Both the position numbers and the translations under genes were made by a program. A stretch of 64,000 nucleotides of DNA from Actinoallomurus liliacearum (lineage in GTDB: Bacteria; Actinomycetota; Actinomycetes; Streptosporangiales; Streptosporangiaceae): positions 62,001 through 126,000 of the forward strand of contig NZ_BAABHJ010000012.1 in the NCBI RefSeq assembly GCF_039542035.1, in the 5' to 3' direction. This document shows, in pieces, positions 8,120-17,370 of this stretch; the first letter of the stretch is position 1; every line of letters starts with the position of its first letter. Under the pieces are notes generated by a model that searched no databases, had not been told where the DNA came from, and saw nothing but the letters and a program-made list of their open reading frames with translations.

Positions 8120-11100
8120 ATGGCCGCGTCACAGATCGTGTGGACGCCCGTACCGAGCGGTTACAGCAACGGCAGGTTGAAGATATCCGTGCTCGTCGCG
8201 CCGCGGCTGTCGGGCGCCTCGACGCTGGCCGGCTTTCCCGAATGGGTCACGTGGCCGACGGCCCGGCCGACATATTCGGTCACCTTCCAGGGCGGACCGC
8301 GGGTCGCGGCCACGGTCACCGGTCCGGCTCCCCGCCTGGACCTGTGGCAGCGGTTGTTCACGAAGGACACGCCGGTCGCGGCGGTGCCGGCCTCACTCGC
8401 GGCCGCGGGCGTGCCGCCCATCCGCTCGTGGCCGAGTGTCGCGGCCAGGTCCATGGCCTACGCCGAACACACGGCGGCGCTGGCGTACAACCCCACCTCA
8501 CCGCCGCCCGCGCGGAAATACTTCCCGCCCGGCGGCCTGGCGCCGCGAGACGGTACACCGGAGGAAGGGGTCACCGACATCTACCTGCCGTCCAGCCGGC
8601 GACAGGACGCCATCGCGGCGATCGACGACGCGCTCGGCCAAGGCTACTTTCTCGGTGGCGAGCTTCCGGGATTCACGGCGGCGCAGATCGACTTTCTGCT
8701 CGCCGAGTTGTTCCACGAGAGGAAGCTGAACACGAATCCCGCCCCCCGGCTCCGGCGGCCGAACAGCCACCTGGCGATGATCAAACAGGGGAGTGATCTG
8801 GACTTTCACGCCGCGCTGAGTTCTTTCGCCCAGTATCCAGCGCTTCAGCGCGCGCTGGGGCTGGTCGTCGACCTCGTCGTTGATCCGTCCGCGATCGGGG
8901 TGCCGATCCCCAGCGATCCGGTGACCCTCGGTCTCCAGGTGGACTGGCCGGGGGCGGCGTCCTACGACGGCGTCTATCCGGTCGTGGCCGCCACACTGAC
9001 CAAGACGACGTTCCGGGCGAAGCCCTCCGGCACGACCATGAAGGACGGTTTCCTCGCGCTCAACACGGACCAGTTCGGCGTCGTCGAGATCGAGGCCGAC
9101 TCGTCCGCCGCACTGCTGTCGGAGTTGAGCCGGACCATCCACCTCAGGGTGGGCGATGACGGGGTCGGCCTGCAGAAGGCGAAGAAGGATCCACGGACGA
9201 TGGCGGCGAGTGACGTGCGTCCGCTCGGCGGCGGCGTTCCCATCTCAACGCGCCCGGACGCCGAACCGGCACCCCTGCCGGCCCTGCGCAGCAGCGGTTT
9301 CTCCGTCGTCCAGTTCGGCCGCGCGAAGCATCTGCACGACCGGCTCTCGGGCACCGCGTCGAGAATGGCCGGAGTCACCCGGCTCGCCCAGGATCCATTC
9401 CACGCCGAGGATCTCACGTACGGCGTCCGGGTCGACGTCTGGGACGAGACGACCAAGCGCTGGTACAGCCTGTGCCGCCGCGCGGGCACGTACGACGTCA
9501 ACGGGACGAAGTTCACCGCCGACGACGAGGGGACCGTCCACCTCGCGCACACCCAGCGGACCGACGACCCGACGATCTATCTGCACGAGTCGATCTTCAA
9601 CTGGAGCGGTTACAGCATGGTGGTCAACCGCCCGGGCAGCATGCAGGAGACGATCAACGGAGATCAGGTGACGGTCGGCCCGGACAGCGACGCGACCGGT
9701 CCGGTGAAGCTCAAGACGTCGTTCCGCGCGACCGGGCTTCCCAAGCTGCGCTACGGCCGAACGTATCGGTTCCGGGCCCGGACGGTGGACATCACCGGCA
9801 ACAGCGCGGCACCGGATGACCCGGCGACGGACTCCAGCAGCGCCGCGGTCGGCTATCTGCGTTTCGAGGCGGTCGGCTCGCCGCTGCTGCTCCCGACCGC
9901 GCCCCGGACACCCGCCGAGTCGGCCCAGCTCATGGTCATAAGGGGCAACTACAACGTGCCGGCCAAGGGCGACTGCCAGCGTCATGTCGTCCCGCCGAGG
10001 ATGAGCCAGTTGATGGCCGAGCAGCACGGCCTCTATGACGTCACGCCGTCGCCGTTCAATCCCGGCGGAATGAACGCGGCCGCCTACGACGAGATCGTGC
10101 GGCGCGACAACGGCACGCTGGCGACCGGCGGCAAGAGCGACCCCGATGGCTGGGGCGACGTCCACTACTACGAGGATCCGGCCCTCGCCGTCCCGTACCT
10201 CGCCGACGTGCTCGCCCGAGGAGTCGTCTTCCGGGGACTCCCGGGAATCGGCGCGGATGAGGTCTTCAGCGTCGACTTCGGCAACCCCCTCGCCGGACCG
10301 TACGCCTTCCGCATCCGCCTGATCAACGGCACGGGGAAGCCCGCGTACAACAGCGTGTCCCGCGTCCTGACCGTGCAGCTGCCACCGGGCCGGACCGTGG
10401 ACGTCGCCTACTCCAGTCGTATCAACGACGCGGACGTCGACCTCATGGGCGTGTGGAACTGGTTCGTGCAGAGCGGGCTGCAGCCGGACGGCGGACTGAC
10501 CGTGCAGGACCTTCGTCGGTTCGCCACCCAGGGACGGCTCTGGCAGCTGACCCCGGCGGGGACGCTGACTCTCTCGCACGCCGTCGTCCAGCCGATGACG
10601 CCGCCCGCTTTCGTCAAGCCGGTGGCGGTGCGCAAGCCGGGGGACACGACGGCGCGGATCATCGATGTCCTCCGCATCGACCGGCAGAGCACTGACCACG
10701 TGGACATTCAGGCGACCTGGACGCAGCCGATCGACGACCCCGCCGACCCCGGGCCCACCCAGCGCGACGGCAGTGCGCACGTCGTCAAGCTGATGGCACC
10801 GGCGGACGCGCCCGAAGGCGACCGGCTCTCTCTCAGCGCGCCGCATGAATTCCACGACACCCTGCACCGGCAGGTCACGTTCTCGGCGATGGGCACGTCG
10901 CGGTACGTGGAGTTCTTCCGGCAGAAGACCCAGGTGACGCTGTCGGGCACCGCACCGGTGACCCTGGCGCGCGACGGCATCGCGCCCGGAACCCTGCACG
11001 TGAGCGATCCGGGCACCGGTCGGGACTTCAGCGCGGACCACAGCGCGTCCAGCGAGGTCGTGGGGGACTACGTGGTGGACTTCGGCGCGGGTACCATCGC

Positions 11101-12091
11101 GCGCTCGGGCGACGTGTCGGCCATCGCCGACGGGGCCACCGTCCAGGCCGACTTCGTCCCCGGCTCGGTGACCAGGACCAACACCGAGGCTCAGCAGCCG
11201 ATCGTGGTGAACGTACGCTCGTCGGCCCGCCCATCGGTTCCCGACGTCGCGTATCTCGTTCCGACCTTCGGCTGGGACAAGTCCGACGACACGACGAGGA
11301 TCTCCAGTACGCGTCGCGGGAACGGGCTACGGGCCTATCTCCGCCGCCCGTGGTACTCCTCGGGCGACGGCGAGATGCTGGGAGTGGTCCTGTTCGAAGG
11401 CGGCGGCGGCCTGCCGCCGAACCTGAGACAGTACGTCACCCTGCGCGGCCAGGATCCGCTGTTCGCCTCCTCACCGGCCGCGGTCGCCCCGGGCATGGAC
11501 GAATTCGCGCTCGCGGTACATCCGAAGGCGGGCTACCGGCTGGCCGAATCCGACCTCCTGCCCGAGCTGACCGCGACCGTCGCGGTCGCGCCGCACGCGG
11601 TGGCCTACGACACGGATCGGAGGATGTGGTACTCCGACATCACGGTCGCGCAGGGAAAGACCTACCGCCCGTTCATTCGGCTCGCGCTGGCGCGTTTCCA
11701 GCCGAACTCGCTGAGCGGCATCGAACTCTCCCCGGTCGTGCTGGCTCAGTTCGCACAGCTCAGCCCGGATCGCACGCTGTCCATCGTCTTCGACGCCTCC
11801 GACGCGACCTTGGCGCATCTGACCGTCGCGGGCACGACGTACGAGGCTGCGAACGACAAGACGTCGCTGGTGAAGGTCCTGGTCCAGGTGGGGGACCCGA
11901 AGCCGGTCGGCGCGGTGGGCTGGAGAACGACCGCCGAAGCCGAACTGCGCTCCTTCGGGGGACAGTGGTCCGGGGACGTCACGATGCCGGGGCGCCGTGG
12001 CAGCGGGCCGATGCGGCTGGTGGTCGAGGAACGCGAGAGATTGTCGAACGGCGGAAGCCGGCTCGTCTACGTGGACGCCGTTGAGATCTGA
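8120..12091 (+). CDS. Very large uncharacterised protein, probably multi-domain beta-structure
   Basis: 1323 residues. ATG 8120 has GAGGAG 8 nt upstream. No signal peptide or membrane segment is obvious. The protein is rich in Thr, Val, Asp and Pro; several internal segments read like immunoglobulin-like or jelly-roll strands (LRYGRTYRFRARTVDITGN; PYAFRIRLINGTGKP), and there is a conserved-looking VPTFGWDK stretch at about 11260-11283 followed by RRPWYSSGDGEMLGV. I do not recognise the family and assign no function. It lies 29 nt after the 4644 gene and 18 nt before a secreted protein gene, so the three are likely co-transcribed and may act as one surface or extracellular assembly (inference). 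Confidence 0.8.
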   Translation: MAASQIVWTPVPSGYSNGRLKISVLVAPRLSGASTLAGFPEWVTWPTARPTYSVTFQGGPRVAATVTGPAPRLDLWQRLFTKDTPVAAVPASLAAAGVPPIRSWPSVAARSMAYAEHTAALAYNPTSPPPARKYFPPGGLAPRDGTPEEGVTDIYLPSSRRQDAIAAIDDALGQGYFLGGELPGFTAAQIDFLLAELFHERKLNTNPAPRLRRPNSHLAMIKQGSDLDFHAALSSFAQYPALQRALGLVVDLVVDPSAIGVPIPSDPVTLGLQVDWPGAASYDGVYPVVAATLTKTTFRAKPSGTTMKDGFLALNTDQFGVVEIEADSSAALLSELSRTIHLRVGDDGVGLQKAKKDPRTMAASDVRPLGGGVPISTRPDAEPAPLPALRSSGFSVVQFGRAKHLHDRLSGTASRMAGVTRLAQDPFHAEDLTYGVRVDVWDETTKRWYSLCRRAGTYDVNGTKFTADDEGTVHLAHTQRTDDPTIYLHESIFNWSGYSMVVNRPGSMQETINGDQVTVGPDSDATGPVKLKTSFRATGLPKLRYGRTYRFRARTVDITGNSAAPDDPATDSSSAAVGYLRFEAVGSPLLLPTAPRTPAESAQLMVIRGNYNVPAKGDCQRHVVPPRMSQLMAEQHGLYDVTPSPFNPGGMNAAAYDEIVRRDNGTLATGGKSDPDGWGDVHYYEDPALAVPYLADVLARGVVFRGLPGIGADEVFSVDFGNPLAGPYAFRIRLINGTGKPAYNSVSRVLTVQLPPGRTVDVAYSSRINDADVDLMGVWNWFVQSGLQPDGGLTVQDLRRFATQGRLWQLTPAGTLTLSHAVVQPMTPPAFVKPVAVRKPGDTTARIIDVLRIDRQSTDHVDIQATWTQPIDDPADPGPTQRDGSAHVVKLMAPADAPEGDRLSLSAPHEFHDTLHRQVTFSAMGTSRYVEFFRQKTQVTLSGTAPVTLARDGIAPGTLHVSDPGTGRDFSADHSASSEVVGDYVVDFGAGTIARSGDVSAIADGATVQADFVPGSVTRTNTEAQQPIVVNVRSSARPSVPDVAYLVPTFGWDKSDDTTRISSTRRGNGLRAYLRRPWYSSGDGEMLGVVLFEGGGGLPPNLRQYVTLRGQDPLFASSPAAVAPGMDEFALAVHPKAGYRLAESDLLPELTATVAVAPHAVAYDTDRRMWYSDITVAQGKTYRPFIRLALARFQPNSLSGIELSPVVLAQFAQLSPDRTLSIVFDASDATLAHLTVAGTTYEAANDKTSLVKVLVQVGDPKPVGAVGWRTTAEAELRSFGGQWSGDVTMPGRRGSGPMRLVVEERERLSNGGSRLVYVDAVEI

Positions 12092-12109
12092 TCGCAAAGG
12101 AATCAGCTG

Positions 12110-13432
12110 ATGAGACCGAGCCTGTGGATTCCGCGCCTGCTTGTCACGGCCACCCTGATCTGTTCCGGCGTGGTCGCCGCCCACGCGACGGCGGGCGCCT
12201 CACCCGGCCCCGGCCCGAGGCCGGTAGGGGCGACGCGTGCGGCACAACAGAAGGCGCAGGTGCTGCGCCGGGCGAGGATGCTGCCGAAGAGGACCGCTGA
12301 CGCCATTCCGGCCGGCGGATTGGGGAATGGCATATTCCAGGTGTACGTCACGCCGGCGTACAGCGTGGGGACCGGCCAGTTCACCGTCATGACCGGCCCG
12401 AACAACCCGGCGGGCGCCGGTCGCGATGTGCTGTTCGGCGGGGGTGCTCCAGGGACGAGCTACATGATCGTACGCGACGTGACGACGGGCGTCGATTACG
12501 TCCAGGGCCAGATGCTCACCCACGCCAACGAGGTCTCTCTCGACGACCTCAACACGGGTCAGTGGACCGAGGGGACCACCACCACGACGGCATGGTCGAC
12601 CACCAATCTGGAGGTCCATCAGGAGGTCTCTGTCGCGGGTACCACCGTGGCGAATTCGCGGGTCAGCGTCACGACGAAGATCACCGACTACAACACGCCG
12701 CCGCATCGCTACCGGATCCAGTACCTCTGGGACACCGAGCTCGGCACCGATGACGGACCGGTCATCCAGCCGCACACGGCGGGCGTGCCGTACGCGCCCT
12801 TCGATCCGGTCGTCGGTGCCGAGCGGACGATCACCCGTGGCACTGACGACACGATCGTCGTGGACAACGACACCAATCCCGGCCCGCCGACCCTGGCGGT
12901 CGCGCTGTCCGGTGCCGACAACGCGCAGGCCGTCCCCGAGTCGGTGAAGTATCTGTGCTGGGCGGACGCGATCTTCGCTCCGCTCGGCGGATACGTCACC
13001 GACGCCACCAGAGACATCAGCGATTACCGGTCCGATTGTCTGGGCGCCCAGGGAGACGCCGACTCCGCGGTCGAGTACCTCTGGTCCGCGGACGCGAGCC
13101 AAGGCGATCCCCAGGTGACGGCCTCGCTGCGGATGAGCCCGCCGGCCGCGTACGCCACGACGATGAAGGCCGGGCCGATCTCGCTCGGCTCGGCGACGGC
13201 GACCCTCACCGATACGGCGACCGGTAGGCCGATCGCCGGGAGAGCCGTCAGCTTCAGCGTCGGCGGTCGGACGTCGTGCGACACGGTCACCGACGCCGCC
13301 GGCCACGCGACCTGCGGCGGGTTGCTCGGTGGCCTGCTCGGCTACGACGTGAGGTACGCGGGAGACGCGATCTGGGCGTCGTCCACCGCCCACGGCGGTC
13401 TGTTGCTGAAAACCGCGCGCCGGAATCCCTGA
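12110..13432 (+). CDS. Secreted protein with C-terminal Ig-like domain, unknown function
   Basis: 440 residues. The first 30 residues form a Sec signal peptide: basic start, hydrophobic core LLVTATLICSGVVAA, and cleavage likely near AHATAGA. A threonine-rich beta domain follows (residues 65-330). The last 90 residues look like a bacterial Ig-like/Invasin-type repeat (TATLTDTATGRPIAGRAVSF ... ATCGGLLGGLLGYDVRYAGDAIWASSTA) with two cysteines that could pair. AAAGGA sits 9 nt before ATG 12110. Third gene of the cassette beginning at 4644. A role at the cell surface or outside the cell is inferred from the signal peptide; no enzymatic motif is visible. Confidence 0.8.
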   Translation: MRPSLWIPRLLVTATLICSGVVAAHATAGASPGPGPRPVGATRAAQQKAQVLRRARMLPKRTADAIPAGGLGNGIFQVYVTPAYSVGTGQFTVMTGPNNPAGAGRDVLFGGGAPGTSYMIVRDVTTGVDYVQGQMLTHANEVSLDDLNTGQWTEGTTTTTAWSTTNLEVHQEVSVAGTTVANSRVSVTTKITDYNTPPHRYRIQYLWDTELGTDDGPVIQPHTAGVPYAPFDPVVGAERTITRGTDDTIVVDNDTNPGPPTLAVALSGADNAQAVPESVKYLCWADAIFAPLGGYVTDATRDISDYRSDCLGAQGDADSAVEYLWSADASQGDPQVTASLRMSPPAAYATTMKAGPISLGSATATLTDTATGRPIAGRAVSFSVGGRTSCDTVTDAAGHATCGGLLGGLLGYDVRYAGDAIWASSTAHGGLLLKTARRNP

Positions 13433-13621
13433 TCGACCCAGCGACCGCTGACGTCCAAGGATCTCCCATGTCCCGGCGACGCCGGACGACGGACACGTTC
13501 CTCGCCGCTTTGGACCGGCTTCGCGCGTTGGGAAGTACGCGATTTGCCCGATGTGCGAGTGCGACGACGGATCATAAGGTCTATTACCGGCACATGGGTG
13601 GGTGGCAAGGGAGCCTGGTCG

Positions 13622-14314
13622 ATGGAGCATTCGGGCGGCCGGAGCGTGTTAGAAGGAGCCTTCAGCCTGCTGGAGGCATTGAAGACGGCCGGTGACGCGG
13701 GCCTGACAACGCTGGCATCCGCCAGCGGCCTGCCGAAGGCGACCACGCACCGGTTGCTGGAACAACTGGTGCAACTGGGCGCGGTCGAGCGATCCGCCGG
13801 CCGCTACCGGATGGGCCCGCGCATGTTCCGGCTCGGCCAGGCATGGCAGCCCCACCCGAAACTGCTTGCCGTCGCACGCGAGCCGATCCGGCAGCTGTCG
13901 CGCGCCACCGGAACAACGGTCGGGGTCTGTGTTCAGTCGGAGGGACGGACGCTCGTGGCCGCCGCCGTACCCGGCGACATGGACGCGGTGGCGCCGATCC
14001 GGCCCGGGGCGATCTGCCCGTCGTCGACGGCGGCGGGTAAGGTTCTGGCGGCGACCGCGGGTCACCAGGATCTGTTCGGGCCACTCTCGGCGGGCTGGCG
14101 GCGAGAGGCGGCCGAGATCCGAGATCGCGGAGCGGCGTTCGACCATGAGGAACTGATCTCCGGCGTATGTTGCGTCGCCGTCCCGATCCACGGCCCGACC
14201 GGAGAGGTGATCGCCGCCCTCTGCGTCCTGACCGACCCGTCCCGCCCGATCACACATCTGACGCAGGCCGCCGGACGGGTGGCCCGGAACATCAGCCTGC
14301 GACTGAATCGTTGA
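13622..14314 (+). CDS. IclR family transcriptional regulator
   Basis: 230 residues from ATG 13622 (AAGGGAG 8 nt upstream). The N-terminal winged helix is visible as GAFSLLEALKTAGDAGLTTLASASGLPKATTHRLLEQLV (split here: GAFSLLEALKTAGDAG, then LTTLASASGLPKATTHRLL), followed by RYRMGPRMFRLGQAW and an effector-binding GAF-like domain with CPSSTAAGKVLAA and CVAVPIHGPTGEVIAALCV. A longer upstream open frame lacks a ribosome site. Its position after the large cassette makes it a possible regulator of that cassette, but nothing in the sequence proves this. A strong hairpin overlaps its stop codon. Confidence 0.88.
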   Translation: MEHSGGRSVLEGAFSLLEALKTAGDAGLTTLASASGLPKATTHRLLEQLVQLGAVERSAGRYRMGPRMFRLGQAWQPHPKLLAVAREPIRQLSRATGTTVGVCVQSEGRTLVAAAVPGDMDAVAPIRPGAICPSSTAAGKVLAATAGHQDLFGPLSAGWRREAAEIRDRGAAFDHEELISGVCCVAVPIHGPTGEVIAALCVLTDPSRPITHLTQAAGRVARNISLRLNR

Positions 14315-14346
14315 TCCGCGCGGTGCCCTCACCGCGCGGATCAACG
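14309..14346. terminator. Perfect 17-bp hairpin after the IclR gene
   Basis: Arms 14309-14325 and 14330-14346 are perfectly complementary with a 4-nt CCCT loop. The left arm contains the IclR stop codon. There is no T-run, as is common in actinomycete terminators. It sits between convergent genes and probably ends the IclR transcript. Confidence 0.75.
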
Positions 14347-14352
14347 GTCTGG

Positions 14353-14453
14353 CCGGCGTCTCGGGCCGATCCCCCGCCGGCCACGTCACCGGTGCCGAGC
14401 AGGCCTTCCACGGCGGCGCGTCGCGCCGTGTCCTCGAACGCACGGCGTCCTGA
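14353..14453 (+). pseudogene. Remnant of a methyltransferase-like C-terminus
   Basis: The 24 nt at 14430-14453 are identical to 4315-4338, the last 24 nt of the methyltransferase gene, and in the same frame give VLERTAS and a stop. The preceding open stretch (ending EQAFHGGASRR) resembles the spacing of that C-terminus but has no start or methyltransferase motif. The simplest reading is the tail of a lost or rearranged paralogue. Confidence 0.4.
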
Positions 14454-14465
14454 TCCTCGGCGCCC

Positions 14466-16724
14466 TCAGGCTTCGGGGCGCCGGACGAACACCGCGAACG
14501 CCGCGGTGACCAGCATGATCGCGCCGATGACGACGAGCTGGGTGTGCATCCCGGTGACCAGCGTCGGTCCGGTGTTCCAGAACGGGGTCAGGTCACGGGG
14601 CAGGGCCAGGGCGTAGAAGACGGACGTCCCGACGGCGCCCCCGAGAAGCTGCCCGCCCTGGTGCAGCCCGGCGGCGGCGCCGCCGAGACGCACGGGCGCG
14701 TGTCCGAGCACGGCGGCGGCCGCGGTGGGGATGACGAGTCCCAGGCCGAGCCCGGCCGCCGGGAGCCACGGCACCACGGACACGTAGGAGAAGTGGGTTC
14801 CGGCCAGGGACAGGCCGAACGCCGCCGCCATGGTGAGCAGCAGCCCGATCACGAGCGGCGGCCGCGGGCCCACCCGGCCGCCGACGGCGGCCGCGATCGC
14901 CGCGCCGACGACGTACGCCAGTGTCATCGGCAGCGTGGCGACCGCCGCTCCCAGCGGCGACTCACCGCCCACCACCTGCAGGTAGATGGCCAGCAGCAGA
15001 TACAGGCCGTTGAGTCCGGCGAAGCCGATCGCCGTCAGACCGATGGCCGCCGGCAGCGAGGGCGAGGCGAGCAGGACCGGCGGACGGCCCCGCCGGATCT
15101 GCGACTCCACGATCCAGAAGATCCCGACCAGCAGCGCGGCTCCGGCCAGCAGCACGCCCGTCACCACGCCGGCCGAGTACTGGACCCGGGCGATCGCGAA
15201 GGTCAGGACGAACAGCGCCGCCGACAAGAAGATCATCCCGGGCGGGCTCAGCGACGCGTTGGCGTCACCGCGCGACTCCCGGCCGGCGGCCAGGACGATC
15301 ACGGCGGCGAGGACGCCCAGTACCGCCGGGAGGACGAACACGAACCGCCACGTGACCTGTTCGAGCACCGGCCACGCGGCGAACACCCCGGCCAGCGTCG
15401 TACTACCGGCCACGGCACCCCAGACCCCGGTGACGACGATCAGCCTGACCCCGGAGAACGCCTCGCGGACGAGCCCCAGACCGGCCGGCAGGGCCAGGCC
15501 CGCCGCCACGCCCGCCACGCCGCGCAGCGTGATCAGTACCCCGATGGAGGGCGAGAGGACCGCGAGGAGCGTGGCCACCGCGCACGCGGCCGTACCGATG
15601 ACGAACAGCTTCTTGCGCCCGAACCGGTCGGCGAGCCATCCGCCGGCGACGACGCTGAGCGCCAGCCCGAGCAGATACGCGTTCGCCACCCAGGCCAGGC
15701 CGGCGACTCTCGCACCCAGGTCCCGCTGGATGGTGGGGAGGGCGAGATTCACCCCGCTCGCGGTGAGCGAGTTCGCCAGCACGCCGAGCACCACCCCGAT
15801 GGCCGCGAGCGGTGGAACGCCGCGCGACGGCACCCGCCCCGGCGCGGCCTGGAACGGCGGCGCCCCGTGGCGGGTCGCGGCGGACGCCCCCTGCGTGAGC
15901 AGCGTCTGAACGTCGCCCTGCGGCGTGCCGGGCGGGGCGCCCAGCAGGTGCAGCAGCGCCTGGACGGCGGTCGGCCGTCGCCGTGGATCCTTCTCCAGGC
16001 AGGCGGCGACCAGGCCGCCCAGCCAGGGCGGCAGCCCGCTCAGGTCCGGCACGCCGTGCAGGATCGCGTTCATCACCGACGGCACCGAGTCGCCGGCGAA
16101 GGCCCGGCGTCCCGTCGCCGCGAAGACCATCGTGAGCCCCCACGCGAACAGGTCCGCGGCCGGCCCGATCGGACCGGCCGCCAACTGCTCCGGCGCCATG
16201 TACGCCGGCGTGCCGACGACCTGGCTCGTCATCGTGACGTCGGAGTCCAGCACCCGCGCGATGCCGAAGTCGATGACCCGAGCGCCGCCGGGGCCCATGA
16301 TCACGTTGGCGGGCTTGAAGTCCCGGTGCACGATCCCGGCCTGGTGGACGGCGGCCAGCGCGGTGGCGGTGCCGATGGCCAGCCGCAGCAACTCGGGCTC
16401 CGGCAGCGGGCAGGTCACGTCCTGCAGCGCGGGACCGGGCACGAACTCGCTCACGATGTACGGCTGGTCGCCGGCGACGTCCGCGTCGATCACCGGCGCG
16501 GTGCAGAAGCCGGGGACCCGCTCGGCGGCCGACAGCTCACGGATGAACCGCGAACGCGCCTTGGTGTCGCCGCTCAGCTGCGCGCGCAGCAGTTTGATCG
16601 CCACCTGCCGTCCGGACGCGTCCGCCCCGAGATAGACCACCCCCTGGCCGCCCTCTCCGAGACGCCCGGTGACCGTGTAGGCGCCGAGCCGTGTGGGATC
16701 GCTCGGGAGCAGCGCAGCCGTCAT
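14466..16724 (-). CDS. Ser/Thr protein kinase fused to an MFS (DHA2-like) transporter
   Basis: 752 residues in one uninterrupted frame. Residues 16-262 are a complete Hanks-type kinase: glycine loop GEGGQGVV (23-30), lysine K44 in VAIKLL, helix-C glutamate E63, catalytic loop HRD (133-135) with FKPAN, DFG (152-154), and a TxAYMAPEQ activation-segment end (172-180). Residues 263-302 are a proline-rich linker. From 303 to the end there are about 14 hydrophobic segments with the MFS signature GWLADRFGRKKLFVIG, as in DHA2 drug pumps. ATG 16724 is preceded by GGAGGACGG; the upstream open frame has no site. The natural reading is a membrane pump carrying its own cytoplasmic kinase, which could phosphorylate it or partners. 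Substrate unknown. Confidence 0.9.
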   Translation of the reverse strand: MTAALLPSDPTRLGAYTVTGRLGEGGQGVVYLGADASGRQVAIKLLRAQLSGDTKARSRFIRELSAAERVPGFCTAPVIDADVAGDQPYIVSEFVPGPALQDVTCPLPEPELLRLAIGTATALAAVHQAGIVHRDFKPANVIMGPGGARVIDFGIARVLDSDVTMTSQVVGTPAYMAPEQLAAGPIGPAADLFAWGLTMVFAATGRRAFAGDSVPSVMNAILHGVPDLSGLPPWLGGLVAACLEKDPRRRPTAVQALLHLLGAPPGTPQGDVQTLLTQGASAATRHGAPPFQAAPGRVPSRGVPPLAAIGVVLGVLANSLTASGVNLALPTIQRDLGARVAGLAWVANAYLLGLALSVVAGGWLADRFGRKKLFVIGTAACAVATLLAVLSPSIGVLITLRGVAGVAAGLALPAGLGLVREAFSGVRLIVVTGVWGAVAGSTTLAGVFAAWPVLEQVTWRFVFVLPAVLGVLAAVIVLAAGRESRGDANASLSPPGMIFLSAALFVLTFAIARVQYSAGVVTGVLLAGAALLVGIFWIVESQIRRGRPPVLLASPSLPAAIGLTAIGFAGLNGLYLLLAIYLQVVGGESPLGAAVATLPMTLAYVVGAAIAAAVGGRVGPRPPLVIGLLLTMAAAFGLSLAGTHFSYVSVVPWLPAAGLGLGLVIPTAAAAVLGHAPVRLGGAAAGLHQGGQLLGGAVGTSVFYALALPRDLTPFWNTGPTLVTGMHTQLVVIGAIMLVTAAFAVFVRRPEA

Positions 16725-16827
16725 CCGTCCTCCGAATGGGGTCGATCGGAGCTGGTCGGTCCTGGGCCCGGTCGTCGATCGACGGCCGGGCCCGATCATT
16801 ATCGAGGCTGCGACGGCTCGCGACCGG

Positions 16828-17370
16828 TCAACCGCGCAAAGCGGTGCGAACATCCATCAGCGCGAACCCGAGCAGGTTCAGCCCGCGCCAGGCGGACGGA
16901 CGTACGGCCTCCGGCTGTGACGCGGACAGACCGATGCCCCACACGGTGTCGTACGGGCTGGCCTCCACGAGCACCCGTTCGCCGGTGGCCAGCAGGAAGT
17001 CGCGCAGCGGGGGACGCTGCCCGAACTTGGCCTCGTTCGCCGCGACGACCAGGCGGTACCGGTGCTCGGCCCAGACGTCCTCGTCGAACCCGCGGACCCT
17101 GCGCCCGGCGCCCTTGGCCTTGCCCGGATCGTCGTCGGCGAGCACGCGCTCCTCCGCCTCCGCGTCCCCGAACAGTCGCGCCTTGCCGGCCATCATGTAG
17201 TGCTCGGCGGTCGCGTACCGCACGCCGTCCACCGTGAAGGGCGCCGGATACCACTGGCTCAGGCAGCCCTTCCCGACGCCACCGCCCTTCGGCGGCCGGT
17301 GCCCCCAGAACAGCAGCAGCTCCGGCAGTTCGTCCTGTTCTTCGAGTGGGATCAGGTCATCGACGCGCAT
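16828..17370 (-). CDS. NADAR family protein (YbiA-like)
   Basis: 180 residues. It shows the NADAR/YbiA family pattern: LLFWGHRPP at the start, SQWYPAPFTVDGVRYATAEH, YMMAGKARLFGD, KAKGAGRRVRGFDEDVW and the C-terminal ASPYDTVWGIGL. Members are N-glycosidases that act on riboflavin-pathway intermediates or on ADP-ribosylated substrates; which applies here cannot be decided. Start ATG 17370 (weak ribosome site); an open frame continues upstream but is unlike the family. It is 103 nt upstream of the kinase-MFS start on the same strand, so co-transcription is possible. Confidence 0.85.
   Translation of the reverse strand: MRVDDLIPLEEQDELPELLLFWGHRPPKGGGVGKGCLSQWYPAPFTVDGVRYATAEHYMMAGKARLFGDAEAEERVLADDDPGKAKGAGRRVRGFDEDVWAEHRYRLVVAANEAKFGQRPPLRDFLLATGERVLVEASPYDTVWGIGLSASQPEAVRPSAWRGLNLLGFALMDVRTALRG

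Noticed and set aside
16725..16853. Upstream extension of the kinase-MFS frame to 16853
   Set aside because: No ribosome site, and the peptide is unlike kinase N-termini; GGAGGACGG marks ATG 16724.
14544..17237. Long plus-strand frame opposite the kinase-MFS gene
   Set aside because: Arg/Gln/Asp-rich shadow without domain; the minus strand has full kinase and MFS motifs.
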